From Siphonodentalium dalli (lineage: Eukaryota; Mollusca; Scaphopoda; Gadilida; Siphonodentaliidae): 64,000 nt of DNA. The stretch covers positions 129,065,123 through 129,129,122 of the forward strand of contig CP136069.1 of NCBI GenBank assembly GCA_032622095.1, read 5' to 3'. Both the position numbers and the translations under genes were made by a program. Of this stretch, positions 44,397 to 54,811 are shown in pieces (the stretch's first letter is position 1; every line of letters begins with the position of its first letter). The notes beneath the pieces are model-generated. The model searched no databases, was not told the DNA's origin, and saw only the letters and a program-made list of their open reading frames with translations.

Positions 44397-44848
44397 ATTT
44401 ATTAAATAATATATCATCCTAGTTTATTACCTTTTCCTCGTTTCTGATCGCGTTTGCGATCGCCTCGGCCATTTTGAATAGTGATACTCGTCAACAGGAA
44501 ACCACACAATTCTCCACTGTGTGTGTGCGGCCGGTTGGAATGTGTGAGTTGGGTAAATTGAGCATCACTGAGAAAACTGGAAAGCCTGTTCCAAGTACAC
44601 TCCAACCAACGGGTTAAGAAACACGTTTTGTGTCGGCGGATGCATTCATTTATTAAATACACCAACGAAAAAAACACTGATTATTTCAAAAATGTATTCA
44701 TGATTCTGAATTTGTTTTGTTTGTGAATATATTATGTAATGCACAAAAGAACATGTTTGAGTTAAGTCTACTATATATTTTGAGACTTCCGTATATATAT
44801 ATATATATATGTATAGACGCTATAGACTCGAAAACGGCTGGACCAATT

Positions 44849-45261
44849 GAGCCCAAACTCCCTATCTAAGGGTAAAAATCCACGGACAGTGTCGTCGGAC
44901 CGCTTCTGAGAATGTCCGATCACCCCTTCTCCATTGCCACTGCCGCCGTCCTTGGAATTGTGGGGTTAATCGCGTGATAGTTAATAAGCCCAAACTCCCA
45001 ATCTAAGGGTAAAAAACCACGGACAGTGTCGTCGGACCGCTTCTGAGAATGTCCGATCACTCCTTCTCCATTCCCACTGCCGCCGTCCTTGGAATTGTGG
45101 GGTTAATCGCGTGATAGTTAATGAGCCCAAACTCCCAATCTAAGGGTAAAAAACCACGGACAGTGTCGTTGGACCGCTTCTGAGAATGTCCGAGCACTCC
45201 TTCTCCATTCCCACTGTAGCCGTCCTTGGAATTGTGGGGTTAATCGCGTGATAGTTAAAGA
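44849..45261. repeat. 137-bp tandem repeat, three copies
   Basis: GAGCCCAAACTCCC begins each unit (44849, 44986, 45123), followed by CACGGACAGTGTCGT, CCGCTTCTGAGAATGTCCGA and TTAATCGCGTGATAGTTAA. Copies are nearly identical, so the array is young or homogenised. Confidence 0.85.
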
Positions 45262-45369
45262 GGGTTCGTATCCGCAGTGTCGTTGATAAAGAGCGTTTAT
45301 ATACACGACGAGTATAAATACGGCTCAATCGACCGTCTCGAGACGAAATTTCGTACTTAATTTCGTATT

Positions 45370-45524
45370 TAGGGGTTCCAAGGAACGGGGGAGATTTTTA
45401 TCGGGTCAGTTTTTCCGCGCGAGGTGACCATGACCTTGAAACGGCTACCCACAAATGATATATATGTGTGCGTGTGTGTCAAATCGGGTAAAACTGGCGG
45501 ATTTCGACGAATTTTTATACCTAG
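45370..45524 (+). repeat. Satellite-like repeat, left flank of the palindromic element
   Basis: Carries GTGACCATGACCTTGAAAC, then CAAATCGGGTAAAACTGGCG, GATTTCGACGAA and TACCTAG. The same blocks in the same orientation lie right of the element (62564-62875). The element starts immediately after TACCTAG. Confidence 0.75.
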
Positions 45525-47044
45525 CAGGGGGGGGGGGGGGGGGGGTCGGAAAAAAATTTCAGGCACGTATGGCATTTTTTCCCTTTCGATCATTTTTTGT
45601 ACCCACCCACCCCCACCGCCAAATTTTTTTCCGTTTTCGGCAGTTTTTTCCGACCATTTTTTGACACCCACCCCCCTTTTAACACTAAAACAGATATTTG
45701 CGGGGGGAAATTCACTGTAAACAGCTTGCTGCATACACGCCGGTTTGGCCGGTAAAGGTATATTATGGAAGTACATTGGAAGTATGGGTACATATTTCTA
45801 CTGCCCTATTGTCTTCCGACATCAAAGGAGATCAAAGGAAAGTACCCCGCCCCGCACCGTATGACGTAACGACGCCGTTTAAGTATGTAAACAAAGAAGA
45901 TCAAAGTACCACTGCCCCCGCACCGTATGACGTAGCGACGCGTGGGTGTTTGAGTATACACGAGTGGGTGTGGGTATTTGTATACGTCACGGGTGTGGGG
46001 GGGTCCTTCAGTATATGGATGTGTACTTCACGGGCGTGGGTGTGGCTATTTGAGAATGGTTGTATACGCTTTCGGGCCCTTGAGAACGGTACAATGGGCA
46101 ATCGAAGTACGCCGTGTATACTGTTCGTCAGGTACGAAGTATATTTAACAACGAAGGTGTAATGAGTCATTACAATCTAACGCAATCCCTTACTTCCGGC
46201 GCAACGCCTGAGTCATTGGAATCTGATGCAATACTTCCGGATGAACCCTACCGGCTGACTCCACGCTCATTGGCCCCGCAGTTCTGGAACCTTCTCCGAT
46301 ATCTCCAATTTTCTGGACCCTATTAAAAATCCCTTCATAATTGCAAAGGCATAGTACATGATCCCTTTACGTTTCATACCTGTGTCGTATGTGGTTCCTT
46401 TAATTTGATACCTGTAATCGAATTCTCAGGAATAAATCAAACTGTACCAGGGCTAAAACACATGTCAATATCCAATAAAGTAAATCACAGCGATATGTTT
46501 CCGTACACAACACAACAGGCAGACAGATTTTTCGAAGCTTCGTAATTAAACACACGTTTAAGTCATTAACTGCCACGATACAGATCAACATGTCTGTTAT
46601 TGAAAAATGCATGTTCCTAATGGCTTCTGTGCAAGGGGTTTGTGAATAGAGTGGTGAATGGGTGCATGAGACCATCACTTCATAGATTTTCCTAGCTATC
46701 CAACTTCAAGCATTTATGAAGTATGTAGGGACACCGATCATTATACATTTTCACAAACAGAGGCACACTAATCGGTCCAGACTGGTACACTATTCTCTTG
46801 AATTCCACATCTGTTAATAATATTTATTAAAATCTATCTCTTCTGGTGCTCTATATGCTTTCATTAATCGTTCTGCCTTACAAATCTTTACATATTACGT
46901 AACAACTCAACTCAATTATTGAATACTTCTCACAACTACCCCCTCTCCCAGCATCTCATCCCCTTTATCTCTCTCTCTCTCTTCTCTCTCTCTCGTCCTC
47001 TCTATGTCTCTCTCTCTCTCTGGTGTATCCCTGTAAACAAATTC

Positions 47045-47284
47045 TCAGAAATCGTTTAGTGCCTTGGCCATATATATTTCAACATATCCAATAATACATA
47101 TGCAGATTACCTCTAGGATGTGGAAAAACAATAACAGAGCGTATCTCCTATAATAGAATATTCTCAAAGTCATCACGTGACCTGACAGTTGGGCAGTAAA
47201 CTCATTAGAATCGACAACGCACTGTCTGTCTATCGAAAGCACTTGTATCACATGATCTGCCAGTGCATTTGGAATGTTCGCCAT
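47045..47284 (-). CDS. Small hypothetical ORF (79 aa), left arm
   Basis: ATG-started frame beginning MANIPNALADHVIQVL with a hydrophobic stretch LLLFFHILEVICICIIGYV near its end, a possible single membrane segment. The right-arm copy (61128-61367) differs by two residues (V/I and A/P). No family recognised. Conservation only reflects the recent arm duplication, so it may not be a gene. Confidence 0.25.
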   Translation of the reverse strand: MANIPNALADHVIQVLSIDRQCVVDSNEFTAQLSGHVMTLRIFYYRRYALLLFFHILEVICICIIGYVEIYMAKALNDF

Positions 47285-47629
47285 GCCATCATAATATAAG
47301 CTTCAGTTTGAATCGCCCCAGTCCATGGTCCCATAACATGTTCTCATTTGAAGACATTTGAAGAGCGTCTGGTTTAATTTCATTGGTAAAGTATTGCACA
47401 ATCATTCACAGAATAGATTAATGGAATCATTCTGCAATTTTCGAAGCTTAACATTCTCCAGCCATTAATTGCTCTGCTGTTTGAATCCACATTATTAAAA
47501 AGATTAAAATCTCTCGCCTGATGCGCTATAACCTTTATCACAAACACATGTCATTAAGTGTGCTGACAGAGGCAACAAAGCTAAGGTCTCGTCTTTCTTC
47601 CCTCGCAATATATTAAACCCTCAAGTTAT

Positions 47630-47908
47630 CTACCTTCTTGAATATTCCCCCTTTAGTAAAGTAAATGATCTGTATACAGGTAATATTACTTTCATGGTCG
47701 TATGTAACCAAACGAGGCCCATCTCATACTCTAGCAAACATAAAACACATGTGTTGAGAATATCAAGGAGTAGCGGAAGAAAGAGAGAGGGGCAGAGAGA
47801 GCGCCAGACGTAGATGTGTGTTGTTTTATGTCTATATATTTCATACACATACAGTAATGCCCTAATTAATCCACCCCTTATCCACAACAGAATTATTGGT
47901 ATTTTCAT
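47630..47908 (-). CDS. Small hypothetical ORF (92 aa), left arm
   Basis: ATG-started frame MKIPIILLWIRGGLIRALLY with further hydrophobic segments (LCPSLFLPLLLDILNTCVLC). Same protein in the right arm (60505-60783). In both arms it lies about 125 bp downstream of a promoter-like module carrying TGACTCA. No family recognised. Confidence 0.3.
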   Translation of the reverse strand: MKIPIILLWIRGGLIRALLYVYEIYRHKTTHIYVWRSLCPSLFLPLLLDILNTCVLCLLEYEMGLVWLHTTMKVILPVYRSFTLLKGEYSRR

Positions 47909-49338
47909 GATTTAGTCGGAAATATGGCTTGCTGCCATTAATCGGAAAGCTCTCACTGGGTTATGTGTGTTTTATAACCTTGGAGACGTTCGTACCGATG
48001 TTTGGTGCTGCTAGTAAATAACCAATACTTACTTCAGGTGCAACACCTGAGTCATTGGAATTTCAATGCAATCCCTGGGTGAACCCTAACGCTCACTCCC
48101 CGCTCATTGGACACATGTAATCTTCAACCACGCAATTTTTCTGGAACATGCTACATGTGGAAACATTCTATTTGACTAGTATTGAAAATTCCTTCATAAT
48201 TCCAATGGCATCGTATATGGTCCGTTTAAAATACCTGTATGTGGCCCCTTTAATATATGTATCCCGACTAATGGTACACTGTTATTTCAATGGCAAACTT
48301 GATTAAATCATCTCTAACAATCGTTAAGCTTTTTTCTCTAACTACAACTTTACAATATGGTGTATATAATCGAACTATCAGGAATCAATCAACGCCTTAT
48401 CCATAGATATTTGAACATACAACTGAACGCATTTTGGGTCACATACATTAAATGTACACATCACTTATGCATTTAAATCTAATTCGGCGTATCCATCAAT
48501 ACAAACGCTCTTTATTTCCAAAATTGTCTCAATACCCCCTCGTTTTAATATAGATTTTAGCTATATGCTTTAATTCATATAAAATTGACGCAAATCTATG
48601 TTAAACGACAGCAGCATTATAACAGAGTAGCCACTTACCTTCAAGTAAAAAAAAGTACCATTGTGTTCTCATTTTCTATCTTATCATAAAGAAATTTGTC
48701 ACGTGCGTGCCAGACGTCACTTAGAGGTAAGCACCATATTTTGGTTCGAATATTTTCAATAACATGGCCACCAGCCTATTTTGAATTTTAGATATTTAAA
48801 AATAAAAAATGTCATGTCAGGCTTATTTTCTCGTCGAACCACGGGGGTTGCTCTCCGTCACTTAGCGGACATCGTCACATATTGGGGACGAATCGGTTGA
48901 GAAATATGGCCTCCAGTGGTCATCTTTTATTTAAGTCATAAATGCACTTCGAATTTTAAAGTGTCATAGTTGGCTCATTTTCCCACCAATCGTTATGAAA
49001 TTTGGCGAGTACGTGCCCGACGTCACTCAGATGTTATCACGAGATTTTAGTTCGAATCATACGAAAAACATGGCCGCTATTTTGTTTTAAGTCATAAAAC
49101 TACAGAAGGAGGTGTAGAGTTTGGTCGTGGTATTTCTCAAGTCATTCTCATTCTGTAGTGTTATTACAAAATCACAAGATAATCGAGGAAGGTCATGCCA
49201 GAGAATAATTTCGACATGGTTTACTACACGTGGGTCGGCTTTTCCATAGCAGTAAAACTGAACGCATCTTTTAAAAATTCACACATTTTATTATTTATTA
49301 AACACAATCCATTTATTCCATTACATAATAATTACAGT

Positions 49339-49860
49339 TTAAAACGAATCAGGTGTATATATTTTGCATAATTCCGGTGAACAGAAACTACACATTAAAA
49401 AGCCAAGCTGATTTTTTTTATGATCCTCTTGCATGTAGCAGGGTACTAAAGTTTGTAGTTCCGGTACAGCCACAGTGACGTCATTAATTGTGGACATCAA
49501 CTGTTCAAATTCTGAGTGGCTAAGAGTTACACCTGTCTTCGTAGGGCAAAGTCTCTCACTGTCTTTCGGGTAAAAGAATTTTCTGATGTGTACAACACTG
49601 TGTTCATGATCATAAGTCACGTGTTCATTATGTCCGATATGTATCCTTTCCAAAAAAGATCTGCTTAGTAAATGTTCATACACTTTCTGCGCGTTATCAG
49701 CTAATTCCAGCCACTGTTGTAATCTCAGGCAGGCGCCGAATTTAGTAGGGAACTTCCCCTCGTTCCATATTCTGATGTCTATATTTTTTATGCTTTTATA
49801 TTCACCGACGATAAGGTATCTATCCCGTCCTAAGTGTTTGGTGAAAATTTTAGAATTCAT
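49339..49860 (-). CDS. Tandem PC4-like ssDNA-binding protein (173 aa), left copy
   Basis: Single-exon frame from ATG to TAA. Residues about 8-52 fit a PC4 (p15) C-terminal domain: RYLIVGEYKSIKNIDIRIW, then GKFPTKFGACLRLQQWLEL. Residues about 74-120 fit a second: YDHEHSVVHIRKFF, then PTKTGVTLSHSEFEQL. The C-terminal tail has CSFCSPELC. PC4 folds bind single-stranded or melted DNA and act in transcription or replication; two in tandem in a short intronless protein is unusual for host PC4. The right copy differs at three places (I/T, L/Q, F/S). Both frames are intact, unlike the neighbouring IAP. Function here is inferred from the fold only. Confidence 0.75.
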   Translation of the reverse strand: MNSKIFTKHLGRDRYLIVGEYKSIKNIDIRIWNEGKFPTKFGACLRLQQWLELADNAQKVYEHLLSRSFLERIHIGHNEHVTYDHEHSVVHIRKFFYPKDSERLCPTKTGVTLSHSEFEQLMSTINDVTVAVPELQTLVPCYMQEDHKKNQLGFLMCSFCSPELCKIYTPDSF

Positions 49861-49985
49861 GGTATCGTTTCGATGAACGCTGAACTGAAACTGTCGGAGA
49901 CACGTGGATGTATTACGTTTATACCCTATATGACGTCATTGGGCGGTCCCATCACAACCGTTTCAAAGTATATAAAACAATCAGA
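49861..49985 (-). promoter_or_regulatory. CRE/TATA promoter of the PC4-like gene, left
   Basis: Mirror of 58440-58562. The palindrome TGACGTCA lies at 49931-49938 next to GGGCGGTCCC and a TATACCC block (a TATA-like box on the - strand), about 70 bp before the ATG. Confidence 0.5.
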
Positions 49986-50185
49986 TTGCCCCCGGAATCG
50001 CATTAGCCAAATATGGAAGGGCCAATCATGTTTCGATCAGAGGGAACTCTCAGACAGTGGCTCGGAAGTACATTAGCTAAATACAGAATAAAGGGTTTTC
50101 GTGGTAAACTGTCTCGGCCTATAGGGAGGGCAGGAAATGACACGCAACTGTGATTCAGGGTATTCACAACGCAGGTATGAATCAT

Positions 50186-50973
50186 TTAACCAAAAGTTTT
50201 GGCATAGGCACGCACTACGCTTCTGCACAAGGGACAAGTCTCAGAACCGAGCGCACACATGCCACACATTGATACGTGTCCACGTGGTAAAAGCACACAG
50301 TTGTTATTATTCTCTAGACAAATGATACATTTGCATTTTTCAGAAACGTCTACTGTCGTATCAGGCCAGTCATCTTCATAGGAACCAGACAGTCTCTCAT
50401 CGTTTATTTCAGTCATTTCTTCGAAATTAACGGTAAAGTCATCTATTGAAAATGTATTCATTTCTTGAACAGAGGCACTATCCACGGGACGTTGCATCGA
50501 AAAAATTCCTGGTACATCGGGGATTTTCATTAAATATCTCGATCTGTTCCACTGTTTATATCTATCTTCAGGCAGGAAACGTTGCAACTAATTGAGATAG
50601 CTACAATTTGGAAAGAAACGGTAATGTTCATATATAGCTACAATTTGGAAAGTAATGTTCAGTTCGAGGATCATCTCTCTTTTCCCATTGCCACAACCTA
50701 CATCCCCAACTATAACATATGGTTTATAGCGGTCTTTGTGAAAAAGAAACCAGCTCCAGCTATTTTAGCAGCCTCCACGGACGAGGTCCAGTTTTCGAAA
50801 GAAGCTAATCTCGAGTGAAAATTTCGATACTCTGGGTATGACGGTTTCCAAGCCACAGTAAGACCATACAAATTTAAAAGTTCTGGTATCGTGCTTACAC
50901 TATTATCGCTCGAATCAGCTGCGTGCGGCGGGATATCCATCACCGGTTGTTTCTCCCCCACCCTGACAAGCAT
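50186..50973 (-). pseudogene. Broken BIR-RING inhibitor-of-apoptosis gene, left copy
   Basis: Same structure and same lesions as the right copy (57450-58237, described there). The BIR part starts MLVRVGEKQPVMDIPPHAAD; the RING part is open at 50186-50530 from an internal ATG. Residue differences from the right copy: R/M near the start, S/P before VEAAK, S/P before RYLMK and M/L in IFSxQRP. The shared lesions show that damage preceded, or was spread by, arm duplication. Confidence 0.75.
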
Positions 50974-51009
50974 TATGAACCTGTAAATGTTAGTTCAAGC
51001 CTTATAACA

Positions 51010-51237
51010 ATGGTAATGTATAGAAACGCGTTCATTGGTCGCTGTATTAACATTATTATTATTGTTTATATAGATATACTTGTTTTCTTTTTACAGATGG
51101 AAAATTTCCAGGCTGAACAGTTTCATCGCAATTTATTCGAAAGTAGTGACCTTATGATGGGAATTAATGCGGGAAGACAACGAATGACCCATTTAAATAG
51201 GACACTATACAACAGACTGGTTGAGTTGGAACCATAA
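51010..51237 (+). CDS. Divergent 75-aa ORF, left copy
   Basis: ATG at 51010. A hydrophobic segment (NIIIIVYIDILVFFLQ), then a polar half (MENFQAEQFHRNLFESSD, RQRMTHLNRTLYNRLVELEP), stop TAA. A TTTTTACAG acceptor-like site lies just before the internal ATG of MENFQ, so the real product may be the 46-residue second half joined to an unseen exon. Diverges from the IAP with 36 bp between start codons. No family recognised; same protein in the right arm. Confidence 0.4.
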   Translation: MVMYRNAFIGRCINIIIIVYIDILVFFLQMENFQAEQFHRNLFESSDLMMGINAGRQRMTHLNRTLYNRLVELEP

Positions 51238-53700
51238 TTTCTAATTTACAAAACCCTCTGTTTATTCGAGGAAATCCGCTAGCTCAAAGGTCCTTGGACA
51301 TTTGTTTCACTTCATGATGCAACATCACGCAATATGTGCCTCTAAATTTGCACGTACCTAGTGAGCATTTGATCTCTAATAGCGATCAGTGAAGTATTTA
51401 GTTCTTATCATAATATTTATAACAGCCAATCAAAACCCGTTGCTGGATTTAACTATATAATACACAGACAAACGGAATGAAAACATCCGTGCACCAACTT
51501 GTGCAAAACCAAAGGACCCAGCTGATGTAGACTAGTATATAAATACTTACTTCATGTATTCTTTTCATCAATGATATGCATTTAACACCTATAAATATAG
51601 TCTGTTATACAGATGAAACATTGCCCACAGTCTCATGCCACGAAAGGCCTACTATGTGAACACATGTGTATATTAATTCCATATTTTCTTGTCAAAACGC
51701 TCTATTATATAACGATGTATTCGTTAAGTTAATCGTTCCTTTATCTTTATTGTTGTTAATTTATAGCATTGTTAGTAGAAATTTAATCTAAACTCGATGG
51801 TATATTGAACATAATGCGTCAATACTGCTTCATTGGTGGTAACTGAACTTATCACATCATGTATCGCAACTAAAACAAGCGAGACAACTCATAAATTTGT
51901 AATAGTTCTCATGTCTATGGCGGTTCACACAGTGTACATTTTCATTGTTGTTACCATTTAATGCACACATTACTGATTTATGCATAAGAACGCGGGTCTA
52001 CATTGTTCTCAAGTAAATATATATTTATATATGTCCATATTTCTTAAAGCAAGTACAGTATCTGTATCTGCTATGACATATAACAAGTGCCATTTTCACA
52101 TGTAAATCACGTATTAAAGCTCTTTAATGTATAGTTAAACTGTTGAGATTTCAGACGCAGGTATATGTCCTTGTGGACTATATACGTGGTATACGTCAGT
52201 ATATACACGAAGGTAATGTGTTCTAAGTATGTGATTTATGTATATGTCCATGTTCCTTTAAGCAAAATCCATTACATATAAACGCGTTGTGACGTATATT
52301 AAGTGTCATTTTCATTGTTGAATCACGTACAATAATAGCAAACGTGGTATTTCTCACAAAGGTAAATCGAAACGGTCATTTATCAAACGAAATGAAATGT
52401 CTGGGATCAAACCTGCTAATCAGGCCTGTGTTTTCACCAACAAGGGAGTTTGATTATGGTTGTATATGATGGTTCAGTCATTATATGACACCTAATCGGT
52501 TGCACACGGTGCTGTCTAAGGTATATCCTGTGCATGTATAATAAATTCTCCATTGATGTTAGGAGTATGGCTCAGTGTCTGATCCATTGCCCATGTATTT
52601 CTTAATATTGCACTCTCTTTACTATGACTCAATTGTATTGTGTGCATATCATAACTGGTATTATATGTATTTTTTATTATTTAATGTAAAAATACCGTGT
52701 ATATGACAATACTTTACTATAGCTGATGTGTTTCTAGAAGCTTATTCATGCTATCATCACATACACTTGAATTAGACACTAACTATCGAGTTATGATTTT
52801 TCCCTGTATTTCCAGGCAATATTCGTGAATGGCAACAATCAGCAATTCTTTTCTGATGAATGGCAAACGAGATTTCTCACCCCCAATATGCCGCATCTAA
52901 CTGACATTTCGATAACCTTTATTGAATCTTAAACACTGTAATTTCTCTAATTTCTCCACGTTACTTCTCCTATACACGTAGTTCGATCAGCTGTCAATGT
53001 CATGTCTGGTGTTGCTGTTGTGTTCTTAATGGACCATCTGCTAACTAACGATGCGTGTCAGGTATGCATACTATTTGTTTTAATATGCCTGGTATACATG
53101 TATTCTCAGACACTCACTCTCAGGTGCATCTCTTCGGTAAAACACATAGATATGATATAGCTGTGCAGTAAGGTTCGTCCATGACATTACTTCATTACGA
53201 CATTCTGATACATAGACCAATCACATAAAAGTAATGAATGTACTCCCAATACGTTAGGCATATCTTTTAACCTGAGTGATGTCACCACGGTTCAAAAACT
53301 TCAAAAATAGTTAAAAGTACACATTTTTATTTCGAATATCATTATTTATGGTAAATTTCGTGTTATGAAATGGGCCATTTTACAAACGCGTAATATGTGA
53401 TTCAAAAAACGTCTATTTGATAAAAAAATTAAACGCTATTATCACTATATTTGGAATATAAAAAACGTTGTATTTGACGAAGTATGACAATGCAAAATGA
53501 CTACTTTTTTAAACGCGAATTTGAAAACACTAATATCGAAACGAATTTTAAACTAATTTCGGGTTATGAAATGACTCATTTTATAATCGCCGTCTAGTCA
53601 AGCGGGAAACTAGTATGTATGTGTAAGTCGACTTAACGCGGACCTCATTAAAGCCCCCCTAAACACCCCCCTGTCCGGATGAAACCCTGACCAAAAAAAA
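51238..53700. other. Non-coding inner part of the left arm
   Basis: 2.5 kb without a credible frame. Degenerate direct repeats at about 215-bp spacing: ATGTCCATATTTCTTAAAGCA (52030), ATGTCCATGTTCCTTTAAGCA (52245), and CATTTTCATTGTTG-type motifs followed by AATCACGTA. These could be binding or replication-type repeats, or simply degenerate satellite. Mirrored in the right arm. Confidence 0.4.
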
Positions 53701-53746
53701 GGGGGATGGGGGAGGGGCGCGCCGTTTTTTATGCCAAAAAAATATG

Positions 53747-54748
53747 ATGTAAGGGTGACTAAATATAATATTGTATACAATATGTATGAAAAATGGTAAA
53801 TATGGTATATTTGCCTATACCCAGGATGATAGTGGAACCATAACTATGGATGTAAAACTGACTAAGATATTGAATTATAGCTATATATTTATTCAGCCAT
53901 AGCACCGCAACATTTTGTACACTTGAAGTACGATTCTTGATACTCCTTATGTTTATAGAATTTTCCTATTCGTATTGTCCAATATGTATTACAGTAGCAC
54001 AGAAACCAGTCACTCCCAATATGCTATTTCACCGAACGTTTCTCTAATATCGCTTCTTTGATGTCATCACCATATGAAGACATATTGTACCATAAATCCT
54101 TGTCCATAGAAATTCCATATTTAATTGGCAAAATACCATCTTATAATTGCCATATGTTTATTTTTGTTTCACCCTTGCCTTCAGTAACTGTCAGTTATCT
54201 CTGTTGTCCATAAATTGACTTCACAATATTCTGGTGATATAGCTCCATGCTTCGCAATGGTTTCTCAGCAAGTGCCTGTGATGGGGGAGTATTGATTTGG
54301 TGGGGGCTACCCCCGGGATGGTCAAAAGAGCCGATTGGCCCTTTCCTTCACCCCCAGTGACTGTGATGTCAAATGCACCTCATTTATATATCTTAATATT
54401 AACCAATGGCAAACACTTATATGTGACATGTATGGACAAGTCCAGTAATACTTCTCTGACTTTTCCGGGAATATAAATACACCTTCTAATATTTTAGTAC
54501 AATGTTCCAAAGCATTAGTGTATAACTCATCTTAACCTTTGATATAAGGTAGTCCACATCCTCAAGTTGCTGTGTATTAATGTATATTCCAAAATATGCC
54601 GCTGCCATTACAGCAACTAATACAAGAAAAACAACGACAACAACCAAACTGACACCACCAACAGCATCAAAAAGGAACCACAACAACAACAATTACAACA
54701 ATACGGTGAACGATTTGGTATGAACCTTGTTGCATGAAAAATATCTGG
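53747..54748. other. Spacer between the arms
   Basis: 1.0 kb of single-copy sequence. Near 54600-54690 is a (CAA)n-rich tract which, on the - strand, gives a hydrophobic Val/Leu run followed by MAAAYFGIYINTQQLEDVDY; low complexity makes this an unreliable gene. Nothing else recognised. Confidence 0.5.
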
Positions 54749-54811
54749 CATATTTTTTTGGCATAAAAAACGGCGCGCCCCCTCACCCATCCCCCTTTTT
54801 TTTGGTCAGGG

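Larger units (their letters stand above)
45883..53746. repeat. Left arm of the large inverted repeat (7.86 kb)
   Basis: Read on the - strand it follows 54749-62554 almost base for base: outer boundary GTATGTAAACAAAGAAGATC, inner boundary GGCGCGCCGTTTTTTATGCC. Differences seen include single substitutions, short indels and a segment at about 53450-53533 missing from the other arm. Order from outside in: subterminal GTGGGTGTGG motifs, promoter-like module, (CT)n tract at 46966-47022, ORF of 79 aa, ORF of 92 aa, second module, PC4-like gene, IAP relic, 75-aa ORF, then 2.5 kb of non-coding sequence. Confidence 0.92.

Noticed and set aside
45369-45776. A 135-codon frame with poly-proline run
   Set aside because: Produced by the G-run at the element's left end and overlaps satellite sequence.
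45698-46162. A 154-codon + strand open frame and its 131-codon mirror at 62097-62492
   Set aside because: Made of GC-rich subterminal short repeats; the mirror frames differ in frame and length, so it is not a conserved protein.
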